Positions 48,510 through 62,291 of a DNA stretch of 64,000 bases are shown here, in pieces. Numbering within the stretch: position 1 is the first letter of the stretch; every line of letters starts with the position of its first letter. A model generated the notes under the pieces. That model was given only the letters and a program-made list of their open reading frames with translations. It did not search any database and was not told the origin of the DNA. The stretch covers positions 433,377 through 497,376 of the forward strand of contig JAQFVV010000453.1 in assembly GCA_028023455.1 (NCBI GenBank), written 5' to 3'. The DNA comes from Epiperipatus broadwayi (lineage: Eukaryota; Onychophora; Udeonychophora; Euonychophora; Peripatidae). Made by a program: the position numbers and the translations under genes.

Positions 48510-50330
48510 ATGGATTTCGAAAAGTTAGAAGAAGATGCAACCAATGGGGTCAGTGCTGATACTTCTAAGAAAAAAATTCAATGGTACAAATGCTGGAAAA
48601 ACAGATCAGCCATAGTTAATATGGAAATATTGCTAGCAATCATGGAAAAAATATATTTAAAATTCAACATGGAATGGATAAAGAATTTAAAGAACTAAAA
48701 CAAAATAAAAAAATATATATTTACAATTCAAAAAAATGTACAAGTAAAATAAAGAAATAATTGAGATTAGATATAAGAAGATTTAAAAAATGCATAAAGA
48801 AATGAAAAAAAATTATGGTGTACAAGATAATATAATCCAAGAAGTAAATAAATGATGAAGTGCCAATAGAAAATGGAATTCATAAAAAATACTTTGTATG
48901 TAGATGTCCAAGACATGAGTTATGAATCTATTAAATCATATGTTGGTTAATTGCAAAAAAATCTCATAAGTTTAGCTGAGAGATTGAAAAAACTGGAACT
49001 GAAAAATTAAAAAAAGGTAGGATTCAAATCCAAAGCTCTTCATTAAAAGAAGAATGTTTGAACACTCAACACAGGATTCAGAAAACACAGGAGGAGGTAG
49101 TTCTCACTATAAATGACATTAAGATTGACTAAACTAAATTGAATCAAGATATGAGAAATTGATTCAATGAGATAATAAAACAATTTAAAGAAGAAAGCAA
49201 ATCTGTTATAGTATATATAAAGCCAAAAGATAGTCAAGATAATACAATGGTTAAAGGGAAGTACATACATTTTAAAAATGTTAATTGTATTAATCAATTT
49301 TTAAAAATTCAGACATTCAGAGGTAATGCAGGAGAGGTGCCAATAGAGCACCTAGATACCTTGGAAAACTACTTTTATGATGTAAAGGAAACAAGTTGTA
49401 ATTGCATATAGCAATTTGAATGAAATTGCCAAAGAGTGTGGGATTCTTTTAATAAATAAGACAATTTTATACTCTTAATGCAGGAATCAGATTTCTGAAT
49501 GATTTCTGATCAGAAGAGCAGGAAGTAGTTACTAAATATCAGATCATGCAGGAAAGATTCTGTATTAAAGGATGTGAAACATATACCCATATTATTAGTT
49601 GGCAGGTGGCAAAATTATGAACTTTATTGGCATGCAAATGACAGAATGCCTGATAATTAGGACAATCCAATATAATTTATCATTTTGGGTGGAACAGTTA
49701 GTCATAAGCACAGACTGAAAAACATTGAAGAGGTTACTGAGTTTCTAAATGTGCTAGAGATGAGTTACCAGAATGAAGATGGAGAAAACAAGCGCTCCAC
49801 ATTAAACCAAAAATCATCTAGTAGGGGTGATGTATCATCTATTGGTTGTATCAATATAAATCATAACTAATGACACCAACCCCATAGATGATGGCAGAGA
49901 AGCAAAACAAACTCTGATAATAGTAATTAAATAGGATTAATACAAGATTCTAGGAAACATTCTAGTCCACAAAAGGAATCACATTCTAAATAATCAAAAT
50001 CTTCATCTCCTGATCAATGCACTAGTGGAGTACCCACAAAAGATGGGGAAATGGTACAAGCAAAAAGAAATAGAACTAGATAGTGAAGAAAATGGAATTC
50101 AAACCAGCAGAAGAAAATTAACAGTGACCATAAAGATAGGAGAACCCATGTGAACTACACATAGATTACAAACTCCATCTCCACCTTGGAAATATCTCAA
50201 TAGATGGAAGAGTTGATATTAAAAAAAATTAAGACTAGCCCATTCCCTGAGAATCCTGGATGTGTTTGGAAGACAAATGATTATGAACAATGGAAATAGT
50301 ATAATGGTTTGTAAAAGTAAAGAATATGTC
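48510..50330 (+). pseudogene. Degenerate retrotransposon gag-like region
   Basis: Starts at MDFEKLEEDATNGVSADTSK (48510-48698 frame), then Lys/Glu-rich coiled-coil remnants to about 49260, then a capsid-like stretch: FRGNAGEVPIEHLDTLENYF (about 49317-49376, frameshifted), YQIMQERFCIKGCETYT (about 49536) and YNLSFWVEQL (about 49670). The 49685-49870 frame continues with KHRLKNIEEVTEFLNVLE. Repeated stops and frameshifts. The layout (coiled coil, then an F-x-G...P...L capsid-like segment) suits a Ty3/gypsy-type gag, perhaps the family whose integrase lies at the left edge, but no shared sequence proves that. Confidence 0.42.
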
Positions 50331-52633
50331 AAATCTTAAAACAACTAATCTAGAAAATGAACATTAAAAGTAGTATATAATTAAAAAATAATTACTAGCT
50401 TGTAGGAAAGCAAGAGAAACATTTAAAAGTATTAAGACAATAATTAAAAAAAGAAACTAAGATTTAAAAAAAACAAAACAGGGACGCATGAAAATGAATA
50501 CTAATTAAAAGAAGAGATATTTAGCTTGTGAGAAAGCAAAAATAATACTGATATTAAAATTATATATATATTATAAAAAATGAACTTAAACTAAAGGAGC
50601 GTTAATATATAAATGATAAATGAAATGTTCTACTATCCCATTGTCTCCTTTTAAAGGGAAGGGGTATATAACCCTAGTGGCAGCAATGTAAATGCTACAT
50701 AAGAAAATTTCAACAAAAATGTTACAAAAGATTTAAAAAAAATTGTGTGTGTGCATGTACGCATACCTATATATGGTAGAGATGGAAAAATATATACAGT
50801 TAATAAATGAACAGTATTTTGAGTTTTTTAGTTTAATTTGTTCAAATCGTGTTGAAATAAAATCTTATTGATTTTGATATAAAGAGTATGGCGATTACGA
50901 ATTAACAACTTTTTTTATTACGAATACAATAAGAAATGTCTGCAAAAAATTTTCTTTTGTAGCGCATAAACAAAAGAAAGCAAACTGCTATTTCTTTCTT
51001 TTGGTAAAGACTACAAGATAATACTTTTCTTTGGTGTCTGAGATTAGTCATTATGGTATGTGTGATAGATAATGGGACAGAGAGAAAAAACAAGTAGAGA
51101 CTCAGCAGTCATTCCAGTGAACATTATTGATATTCTACGCCACAAAATATAATGGAAAAACAGTGGAAGTGTGTTGTGCAGAGAAGAATTTTTCTTGCTT
51201 CTAATTGGGATTACAAACTTATAGGAAATCTTTTAACATTAGAGGTAGATAAAAGCACGTGACATGTCAGTTGAAAACTCTAAGCATACCATCCAATCCA
51301 GTAAATGAAGCCTATGAGAAATTATAGTACCAACTCATATTCTGCCAGAAAAAAAAAACGGGACTACACAGCTAAATTCCCAAAAACTTACATGTATACA
51401 CTAATACAAAGCTAATATATATATATATATTTAAGATGTAGAGCAAAGTAAGATACATTTTCTGGAAAACATCTATGAAAGAACCAAGATAATTATGGAG
51501 AAGAAAATACACATAAAACCTTGGAGGAACAATGTTAATGATGGTTAATAGTAAGATATTCAGATATTAAAAGAATAAGTTATTTCTTTTTCTAACATTA
51601 AAAGATATTGAATTTCCAAAGGTTAAAATAAATTTATTATTATGTAAGAATATCCTATATTTTATTTATGAATTATGATTATAAATTAAATTAAAAGTAA
51701 TTTAAAGAATGAGTTATGTTTCTGTTCCTATATATATACATACTTATGGCGTTATTAAAAATAAGGACTTAACTAGATAAACTGCTTGTTGAATAAAAAT
51801 GATTTTATATTTATACATGAAGTTGCTAAATGAGATTAAATAAATAAATATAATACTTCTGTTAATACAAATTTCAGATTAGTTGTTCCTGGCCAATACA
51901 ATGAAACGTTAAATTTATCGCTTAGGAGAAAAATAGGATTTTTTTAAAAATACTGCCTTGATAAAGACTCCTAGCAGTTGAAAGTGCTTGGAAATAGTTA
52001 TTTTATTTATTAAAGATTCTCTGTTTTAGTAATTGATGAATTGTTATATTGTAATTTATAAATAAGATTAAATTAAATGTCAGAATTTGTTTATTGGAAG
52101 TGGATTCAATATTATATGATTAACTTTTTATATATTTATTCATGAAATTACTGAATGGGAAAACTAAATATATGAATTTGTTCTTGGAACTAATTCATTA
52201 TTCTATGATTGATTGTGAAATTACTAAATGAAAATAAAATGTATAAATTCTATTATAATTATCTTAATAATTTTATGCAAGATGGTAAATTTACATTTGA
52301 AATTTTTTTCATCAAGCTACAATCAAACTATTTAAACTTTGTTTTGTTAATAAAAGGTTATTTTATTATTTATTACTCTATTTGTTCATGTTGTTTTATG
52401 TATGATTAAATGTTATAACCTTAAAACACCACATACATGCTAGTTCTTAAAAATATACATAACTCTGAGAACCACAAACTATTGAGTGATGTGCTGGTGT
52501 GCGATGGTAGGAAGTGATAAATGATGATAGCTATTATCTTAAATAATTCCAAGTAAACATTTTCTGTTTGAGATGTTTGGCATCTGGAGTTTCTGTAAAT
52601 AGAAATCTAAATAAACAAAATACTTTGAATATA
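50331..52633. other. Unassigned stretch with a hammerhead-like trace
   Basis: No gene. At 51956-51991 the order TTGATAA, GACT/AGTT, GAAA, G-TG-C, TT, GG repeats the family D pattern but with almost no stem I. Confidence 0.4.
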
Positions 52634-52715
52634 TAGGGTATATGAGCACAGACTTTCAGATGACACACCACTCTCCACTCTATCTAATAACACTCATACA
52701 CTCAAGCACATAAAT
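52634..52715 (-). mobile_element. Ribozyme repeat family B, fragment B3
   Basis: Contains only the outer block of family B (GAGCACAGACTTTCAGATGA, then CACCACTCTCCACTCTATCT). The ribozyme part is absent. Confidence 0.7.
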
Positions 52716-53510
52716 ACTTTGAAGTAATTTTAATAAGTAAAACCTTCATCATTCCTTGCTGTTGAATTAATTTTGCTAGTTTCAAAAAGGTAAATTTTAT
52801 AAAGATTATTTGAGTATTGGTTACTCTGATAAATTTATTAAAAATATTTTATTTAATACTAATAATATTTGTAATGATATAGAGGATAAAAAAATATGAT
52901 TTTATTTTTTTGTCTTTTAAAATGCCTTCTTATAAATTTGTACTACAAATAGTAATTTGTTTGGAAATAAAAAAATTGCTTTGAAAAGGGGTATTATTTT
53001 GAATAATTTATTAAATAATATTTTATAAATAATACAAAGGAAATTTTTGATAGAAAAATTATTCCTGGAGTAGTGTATATTACCCCTCATTTTTTAAGAA
53101 GGTTTATATAGATCAGTGGGGTTAGAAATAAATACCTTAGTTCTGATTTGTGTATCCAGGAAAAAGATACAGGACACACTATTAATTTTGATGCTATGGT
53201 TGTCTTCTTTGAGAGAAATGAAATAAAAAAAAGAATAAAGACTCTTTATTATTAAAAATTTATGATTCTGAAGCAATTAACAGATTTAAAAGTTCTTTTA
53301 GTATTAATGATTTATGGAAAGTGGAATTGTGGGTAATGTTTAGTTTTAATATGTTGTTATTTTATAGTTCTTTACACTTGAGAAGTCTGCTTGTAGCTTG
53401 TAGCAGTGAAATCATTGGTAGTGTTTTAGAATTTATTTTCTTTGCTAGTCTGGTTGAGTTGTGAATTTGGGATAATTTTGATTATTTATTGATTAGTTTA
53501 GCTTTTATGC

Positions 53511-53516
<6 letters not shown>

Positions 53517-53546
<30 letters not shown>

Positions 53547-53575
53547 CATATATATATATATATATATATATATAG

Positions 53576-53603
<28 letters not shown>
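53517..53603. repeat. (AT)n microsatellite with interruptions
   Basis: About 87 bp of AT dinucleotides broken by ATAAGCAT and AGTAT; strongly self-complementary, so it could extrude a cruciform. Confidence 0.95.
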
Positions 53604-53607
<4 letters not shown>

Positions 53608-56510
53608 AACATGATTAAAAATGATGCTGCTGGGAAGATGATCAATCTAATCTGAACAAAATCTAGCTAAATTGGGGGTTGCCATTTTGTACTGGACAAT
53701 GGATTATAGTATGGGATAATAATATAATAAAGTTTACTATGTTCAAGAATTGAAATGTCATTCATAACAATATAGATCTAACCTAAGTATGGAATGCCAC
53801 TTTATAATAGCCCTAAAGTTGATTTGGCATTTTGTAATAATTGCCATTTGCACACAATCATGATCGGCTAGCATTGGGTAGCTACTTTGTCACAATAATA
53901 ATGAATTTTCTATCTCACTACCTCTGTACATTTGTTCAATCAACATTTGTCATAAAGAAATGCCCTCAAGATTTGTATTCTTTATTATAGAGCAAAAAAT
54001 CATGCCTTAACAAATAGTAACTCTGTTAGAACCTGTGCAAAATTATCTAGTTCAGTTATCGATCACACTAGGCAATAACAATATTTCCCATACATAATTA
54101 TTTAGATTGTTCACTACACTATCATAAGGAATCAATAATAATCCTTACCAAAATATAATTTATCCAGATACTATTTAAAACAAAATACAGCAAACTAGAT
54201 CATCACCCCAGATGTCAACAAATCTATTCACATTTCCAAAGTAAATTACAAAAAGCAATGAAATCATACATTATTGCCCTAAACAATGATGCATGCTTAA
54301 GACACCTATTTGACTGATAATTGAATAAAACTAAATTCAAATCATTAACTAACTAAATCCCAATATAGTTTATGAATTTAATATTATTTATAGTTATTCA
54401 AATTTATTTTAATGTTTAATGATATTCAATTTAAATCGACTAGTTTCTAAATAATTATAATTACACTTTGAGAACGTTTTTTAAACTATACCATATTTAT
54501 AATGTTTAAATAAAATAAACCTTTGCTCAGTTTTGCATCTGTTTTTAATAAAAATTAAATATAATATTAATATTTCATTCATACTCTACACTATAATGAT
54601 ATGCAATTATTGCTTCAGTTATATTCTAAAATGAAACACTCCACAAGAATTTATTAACAGTAAATACTTAGGTAATTTTACATTTAACAGTACCTCATGA
54701 CATTATATAAAATATACCCTAGATTTCTATTGGACATTTATTGACTTAGAATCACTGCTATTATTCATCTACCTAAATCTCCAATCAAACAATTATAAAA
54801 TGGATTTTATAATAATTAAACTATATATGATGATAATTGGCAGTTATCCAAGCCAAAGATAATATTTGGTTATGCTAGTTAATGAAATTTATGAACACTA
54901 CTTCAAAGAAACTTAAAAAGTAATTATGATAAGTCATTCTAACTAATGATAGAACACAATTCATTAAGACTTTTGTAACCTGACAAGATAAGCAAATAAA
55001 TAATCAACTCTGGGCTAATGAAATTATTTCTATTAGTAATATTGATTTAAATAAGTAAACAAATATTTAAGTGCAGTAATAAATATAAAAGTTATATGTA
55101 ATCGGATTAAAAAGAAAGATGTATAAATATACATATGTCTAATTTTAATTCACTTACCAAGATGGATTTGATCTTCGGTCAAATTTTAATTATCAATATT
55201 ATGTTGCACATTCAAATGAAGTAAAATTAAACAGATTCGTCAGATTTTAAATGAACTCTAAATTTATTGGTTTATAATAAAAATTGATAACAGTAATAAT
55301 AAAATATAACAGATCATCAATCGATGTTTGGCAATAGACTAAAATCAATAAAAATAATAAAATCTATGTGTGTGGAACTCGAAAAAAAAAAAAACCTGCT
55401 GCAAGACAATAATGCGATCTATAAAAATGGAAGGAGAGATTTTTAATATCTTCCTGAGATTTTAAATATAATAGATAATGAAAAAAATGTGATCAAATAA
55501 AAATTGATTTCTATTTATTCATTAATGTAATATCTAAATAATTAAATAAAAAAGGTTATAATTAAACCCTTTTCTATCTGATATTCTCAAGTTAAATTTT
55601 GAACATCCAAAAAATTAAATATTTGAAAACATCAGCCTGTATTAGCTTATATCAGCAGAAAAGAGCCAAATAATAACTACACAAATCTCTCTGATTTTTT
55701 ATTAGGGTGAATTCTATCATACTCATATATACTATTTACCTATGTTTTTTACAGTAAAATGTAAATACTCTTTTTCTTTTAACAAAATAAAATATATACA
55801 TATATGCATAGAAATCATACCATATAAGTAAAAGTCTGTCCATTTTCACTCACTATCCACTGATCCAATGTAGCTTTTGGTTCTTTATTTCCAATCCTAA
55901 GATGTATAAATAATTTTTCTTTGAGTAAAGAAGATAAGCACATGTGGTAACTAACAGAGATTTGAATTCAATTCCTTTTGCATTTAATTTTCAATGTTTT
56001 TTTAAGTATATAAATATCCAGCTTTCAAAAATAACAGACACAAAATTACACATCACTGGCTTTAATTTTTTTTTCATTGACAATAATATGCAAAGAGTAT
56101 TCTTTTAATCACACAATCCAGTTATAATCAAGTGAAAAATCAATACTAGGTTTTTTATTATTATTATCACACATAGGTTGAGTTAATCAATCCTGTAGAA
56201 TACCTTGATGTGAAATACAATATCCGTAAAAACATAATGGAACTTACATCCATCACAAATAAATGATTGCGATTCTGGATTTTTAACCATGAAATATATT
56301 TATATAGCTGACCTGCAATACAATGCATTTTGATGAGTTTTTCTTTCTTCCACATTTTTGTCATTCCCTGGAATTTCATCAGCTAGCTGCCCCATTGAAT
56401 GGGCAGATAGTTAAAATTTTATTCTTTCATAGTTTTATAAATTAACCCCTTAAACAACAACATTTAATAAATTTTTAAAGACAGAGAAAAACGTATCTGT
56501 TCTGTGCAAA
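53604..56510. other. Long stretch without recognisable genes
   Basis: About 2.9 kb of AT-rich sequence. 53640-53900 contains loosely recurring TTGCCATTTTGTAMTGG-like phrases, but no repeat unit could be defined. Confidence 0.45.
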
Positions 56511-56808
<298 letters not shown>

Positions 56809-57383
56809 CATTAGTCAAGAGTGAGTAAATATCATAATAACTAGAATATAATTAAGATAACATAGGTGCATGAAAAATATGTGTGTGAACTTACTTTTAT
56901 AATGAAAATTTCAATTCATTAAATGTCTGATTTTGGGACTGACCTAAGATATCAGTTTTGAAAATTTGTATCAATACTGTCAATAACTTGAAATTATTTA
57001 TGATTGCATAATACTTAATGATTCTAATTTTCTCCCCAAAACAATTTATATGAGTGCCAATTCATAACCTAATGAAAGAAATCACTTTTTTAAAGTATTA
57101 GGATATATATATATATTATTCATAATATTTTAATTCATATAAAATTCTATTGATGCCAGGATTTACAAAGAATTAACAACATGAATTCTTTTAAACCCCA
57201 CAATTATTGATAATCTATTGACCCTTGACATGCCTCTAAACTTTGTTAAAAATAACACATATTTTTGAACAAATCAAAAAGCAGGAAAGGTAGTTAGAAG
57301 ACGTGTGTTAACACATAATCATTGTCTGTCTGTTAGAACATAATTGCAATGGGTTAAAATTATTTAAAAAAAACTTTAAACCA

Positions 57384-57542
57384 TTAATTAATATATTTCA
57401 TGGTCACCATTTCTTATGCTTGCTTATAACTGTTGTTAAACCAGACAAAACTTACTATATATATTGCCACATACTGATTATTCTAACTTGCAATGTGTGG
57501 AAATACGTATAGTGAGTTTTGCCTGTTTTAATTAACATATTT
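57384..57542. mobile_element. Family A foldback fragment, copy A4
   Basis: A 129-bp insertion (57399-57527). The left piece (TATAACTGTTGTTAAACCAG, AAAACTTACTATATATATTGC) is mirrored by the right piece (GTATAGTGAGTTTTGCCTG), matching the copy at 62030-62090. Flanks TTAATTAATATATTT / TTAATTAACATATTT suggest a 15-bp TSD with one mismatch. The ribozyme is deleted. Confidence 0.65.
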
Positions 57543-58049
57543 ATCAGATGTGGATATTTATTCATTCACATTATAAAAATAGATGCTATAGAACTTTCAG
57601 CTTCATGGATTTATCTCTGCAAGATTAATATAATATTAGGTGAAATATCTTTTGTAATTGATACTTTTAATTTAAGTGCCAAGACGCATAAGGTTAATTT
57701 ATATTCATAGTCAATAAAATAAGTATGTTATTTATGTTAACAAATTAATGTTTTAAAACATTATTGGATATAATTATGGTAAGAGCAACGGAAGAAGAGG
57801 AGAAGTAGACAATACTTCTTTAGATGTATAACCATCTTATTGATAATTTAACCTCAGTTGTAAAATAATTAATATTATTATGTAAAAATAATAGTCACTA
57901 TATTATTTTTACTTTGACACCCCAAAGTAAAAATATATAAATGAGAATGATCCCAAACTACCTTCATTTTTAATTAAGCCTCAATTCACTATTAATGATA
58001 TAAAATATCACTTAATGTACTTTTTCTGTTTAAGAAAACTATACTTGAT

Positions 58050-58393
<344 letters not shown>

Positions 58394-58689
58394 TTAAAAA
58401 AATTTATGTGCTTTTCATCCTAGTTTTTAACATTGTGATTCTAAAAATATATCGCATTGCATTTATTGCAATTGTTTTTTATTCTTGTTTATTTATATAA
58501 TACATATTGATTAAAGAAATTCCAGTGACGTTTTATTGATTTGTGAGGACTTTGTTAGGATTTGTATATGCTAACTTTTTATGTAATTTTTATCAAGGCA
58601 TTGACCATAGGAAGCCTCTCGGTCACAAACTTTCATTCTTTTAACACTATATAAACTTAACCAATTTTATGATGATAATTTACATAATC

Positions 58690-58970
58690 AATGGCTGGCT
58701 GAAGAGTTATGGGTTGGAGTAGTTTGAAGCCTGTCCATTAGAGTATGAAGATTGGCTATCTTAATATAAAGCTGAGCACTGATTGTATATACTGTATGTG
58801 TGGAGATGGTAATCTGGACCAACTGATGATTACTGGTTTAGCATGAAATATGTATATTGGTGATTATTTATCTTCTCAACATGTGTGTGATCAGATGCGT
58901 CAGCAATATGAGATGGCATGGAGAGTTGAGGGTCGTATAAAAATCTGAGTTTGAATCCCATATATGTAAT
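58690..58970 (+). mobile_element. Ribozyme repeat family B, copy B4
   Basis: Plus-oriented copy from about GGCTGGCTGAAGAGTTATGG to CTGAGTTTGAATCCC (box-B-like). It carries GCCTGTCCATTAGAGTATG, the hammerhead at 58810-58866, GATTATTTATC and GATGGCATGGAGAGTTGAG. Apparently full length; no clear TSD. Confidence 0.78.
58810..58866 (+). ncRNA. Hammerhead ribozyme, type I (family B4)
   Basis: CTGATGA at 58823-58829; stem II TACT/AGCA with one A-C mismatch, loop GGTTT; GAAA at 58845-58848; stem III A-T, T-A, A-T with loop TG; H17 = A58856 (triplet ATA). Stem I: CCAA (58819-58822) with TTGG (58857-58860), then TAATC (58810-58814) with GATTA (58862-58866). Core intact. Stem III differs from B1 only in its two-base loop (TG against CG). 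Confidence 0.72.
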
Positions 58971-59779
58971 CATATATTATTTTTTGATATAAATATCATT
59001 TCTATTTAGAATTTATTACTTTCTAATTATTGTCAGTCAGTATATACATCTTTATTTTTAACGTTTTAAAAATTTTGACGTTTTTATATAGTTGTTATCT
59101 TTATGTTTTTCATGAGTTATTTCTATTTAATATTACTGTTAAATTGTATGTGTTTCTCTTCAGAACAATATGAGAAGAAATTTGATCAGTCCAGCACAAA
59201 ATATTAAACCGAAGATGATGCTAAAAAACTGTATTTAAATTCTTTTCAAAATTATATCTTTTAATATTCCAAACTAATTTTAAAATATTTGGGAAAAAAT
59301 CAGGTCAACTGCTGAAAAATCGCTTCCAAAACCTTATATTTCATGCTTACGTTAGTGTGTGCATATATATTTATATATTACACATACACACACACATTTG
59401 ATAGAAAACATTTGAAAAATCATGGGAGTAACATGTTTTATACATTCATGTTTTCATGTGTTTGTAAATGATTGTAATATGAAAAAAAAGTACAGTAAAC
59501 TCTCTGATCTTCTACTCTCAAGTCAGAAATTGAAACTCAAGTGTAACTGAAACGTTTGTTACAACGTCTATGACTTCCTGTCCTTTCTACTTTTTGTCTT
59601 GATATTCTTTATTATCAATTTTTATTTCCTAGCTTATGTTTTATTCATCCTAAATAGATTCAATTAGTTTTAATAGTTAGTTTGTTAGATTTAAATAACT
59701 ATTACGTCTATAAGAAAGAAATTATAGAACTTTGAAACTACTTTGGCCTTTTCTAGAATGAATAAAAATAATGTAAAAA

Positions 59780-59906
59780 ATAACTACTGTCAAGCATTGG
59801 TGGTCGAGAGGTCAGCGACGGAAGCTTTACAAGCAGTTGTCCCCGGTTAGCGGGTTCACTTCCCGGCTGATGCTATGACACATGAGTAAAAAAAATAATA
59901 ACCACT
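59780..59906 (+). mobile_element. tRNA-derived SINE copy 5 with 9-bp TSD
   Basis: Unit 59789-59897 begins GTCAAGCATTGGTGGTCGAG, has box-B-like GGGTTCACTTCCC, CGGCTGATGCTATGACACATG, and a terminal A-rich tail. Flanks ATAACTACT and ATAACCACT (one mismatch) form a probable TSD. Confidence 0.85.
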
Positions 59907-60536
59907 AACAGTAAATATAAGCAGACAAAAAGGCAATAAAGGCAGAAATTCAAAAATGTAACATTCATCGAGTTACACAGTTTGTTTCAATATCTGCTAA
60001 CGATGATACAAAAAAATTCTTATATTTATAAATAATGCCATTTTTTATATGACAAATTTTTATAAGCACAAGACAGACAGAGAAGTAAAAAGCATAGAAT
60101 AATTGGTATTTTAAAAAATTCTTAAGGAAGAGCTAAAGTTAAAGCTATATATAAATATATCTACAATTACAGTCTTAAAAAATAGCAGCAATCATTTTGT
60201 ACAGTTTATGTTTACTATAGTATTTTTTATAGTAATATTTCAACCTCCTGCTTTTGTACATCTTTAGAATAAAACATGGCATCGAAAAGTAAATATTGGT
60301 AATCTTCTATATGAATCTTGGTTATCCAACGTAGCCATAGACATTAGTCAGAAAATACATCTTAGATCTAAGTCTTCATTTTAGGCATTAGATTATAATT
60401 TTCTTTGACAATTTTAAAGTTATTGTTTACTTTTTGTTTAATTTCAATATAAAATAACAGAATTTAATACTATTCCTGCAATTTTATAGGGCATGATGTT
60501 TGGACTATATAAGATCAACAAAAATAATTTATGAGA

Positions 60537-60641
60537 GTCAAGCATTGGTGGTCAAATGGTCATCACAGTTGCCTTACAAGCAATTGTCCTGGGTTTGCAG
60601 ATTTGCTTCCCCGGCCGATGCTTTGACACATGGAAAAAAAA
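60537..60641 (+). mobile_element. tRNA-derived SINE copy 6
   Basis: GTCAAGCATTGGTGGTCAAA, anticodon-arm region TTGCCTTACAAGCAA (loop TAC), GGGTTTGCAGATTTGCTTCC, CGATGCTTTGACACATGG and an A run. The 87-residue plus frame over it reads the SINE and is not a gene. Confidence 0.83.
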
Positions 60642-61782
60642 TTATGATAAATTTGGAGAACCAGAAGGCAGTATATGTTGTAGGACAATCTAATTTAGTA
60701 AGAACTTTGCCAGAAAATACATATTCATTACGAACTCCCATTCATTATATATGTCAACAATAATTTTATAACTAGACAAACCAACATTATCCATTAGCCT
60801 TCCTGAGTATTTCCAAAGAGGAGTTAAATATAAGTATTTTGATCTAAGAACTTATTTAAAACTAGTAATTTGATATCTTCATTTATTATTTTCTTAAACG
60901 TTTTATATTTATATTAGGATTACCTTAAACAAACTGTACTATGTTATCCATCCTAAATGAAATCAATGCAGCCTCATCAAATTTTTATTCCATATTTATT
61001 TAAGACTTTTTAATGGGATTAATCTACCAGATAGTGGAATCATATCATTATTACACATACTTCCCCTCTAAATCAGAAGTCCCCAAACTTTTTTGTCATA
61101 TAGACCCCTTTCCAAATAATTTTTTTGGCATAAACCCCTTTTTTGTCCTGTAGACCCCTTTTTAGTGAAAAACTTTTTTATATATAAACACTTTGACTAC
61201 ACCTCCTACAAGCTATGAACTTGTTTACAGTTTTAAATATTAAATCTTAAATTTTTATATTGCTTTATTAAATTTTAGTAAAGGCTAAAGCTTCAGCTGA
61301 GTAATTGATAAATAGTGCTGGTCCAGCGATTTTGTCTTTAACTTATTTTTAAATTTATTTTAGAAATTTCTATTCTTGGTTTTCAGATGTGAGTCAAGAT
61401 GATTTTCAAAAAATAAATCCTTTTTTTTAAAAGAGAGTTTTATGTTTTGTTCTTCTATATGTGTAATACAGACATTTCTGGAATTGAAATTTTATATGTG
61501 AATACAAGCAACTTTATAAACTAAATTTCTAATAACTTAGAAATGAGATAATTTAGAAGAGTTGTAATGTTTATAAAATCTATCACGTTACAGTTTCATT
61601 CGCATATATATGTAGGTGCATTTCTATACATACAACAATGTTTACACAACTTGTTCAAATTATTATTTAAAAATTGTAACAGCATATATGTTTACAATTA
61701 TATGCATAAAGATATTATTAGCTAATAATGTACGTTAGATATAAATATACGCATATATACGCTATTATAGTTTATTATCCAA

Positions 61783-62127
61783 TAATTTATGATTGAAAAC
61801 ATTAAAGTGTTTTTAGTTTAAGACTCATAGTTTTGTAGTTAAATGGATATAAAAGGTGGTTGCTGGAGAGTTGCATTAGATCCTAAGATCTAGATGCAGT
61901 GCTCTCAGATCCAAGGCTCCTCACTGACGAAGGCCATAAGCCAGAAACTAGTCTGGGAATATTTAACAAGTAGGCACTAGATGGGGATTTTATGCCCAAG
62001 CTTTCTGGCATCCATTGATTCCTCTAGCTTGCTGTGTGTGGCAATATATATAGTGAGTTTTGCCTGTTTTAACAACAGTTATACACAAGCATAAGAGGAG
62101 GTGGTCATGTGATGTTAATTTATGATT
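61783..62127 (+). mobile_element. Family A linear copy A5, with 12-bp TSD
   Basis: A 321-bp plus-oriented partial monomer (61795-62115) flanked by perfect TAATTTATGATT (61783-61794 and 62116-62127). From left it includes CATAGTTTTGTAGTTAAATGG, GGTGGTTGCTGGAGAGTTGC, the ribozyme, ATCCATTGATTCCTCTAGC and GTCATGTGATGT. It is the only non-palindromic family A copy here. Confidence 0.88.
61919..61958 (+). ncRNA. Hammerhead ribozyme (family A5)
   Basis: CTGACGA at 61924-61930, stem II GGC/GCC with loop CATAA, GAAA at 61944-61947, C-TA-G stem III, triplet GTC ending at 61953. The inner stem I keeps four of five pairs (CCTCA with TGGGA); the outer half (ATCCAA) no longer pairs well with ATTTAAC. Confidence 0.7.
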
Positions 62128-62291
62128 AATTTGAACTAATATATTTAAAAGTTTACAAAACGATTGAAATAATGATTTCAGTGGGTGGACGAGGACCTCC
62201 AAATTTTTTTGTCAACAACACGGACTCGCTGAAAATGGAAATTGATCCCTGGAGGTCTATATCAACCACTTTGAAAAACACTGCTCTAAAT

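Larger units (their letters stand above)
61066..62291. mobile_element. hAT-like element with 8-bp TSD, carrying a family A insertion
   Basis: A 1210-bp unit (61074-62283) begins CAGAAGTCCCCAAACTTTTT and ends CCACTTTGAAAAACACTG; the termini are imperfect inverted repeats of the CAG...CTG hAT kind. It is flanked by perfect 8-bp duplications CTCTAAAT (61066-61073 and 62284-62291). No transposase domain is recognisable. Sub-terminal repeats of TAGACCCCTTT occur at the left (61101-61165). A family A ribozyme element is inserted at 61795-62115. Confidence 0.85.
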
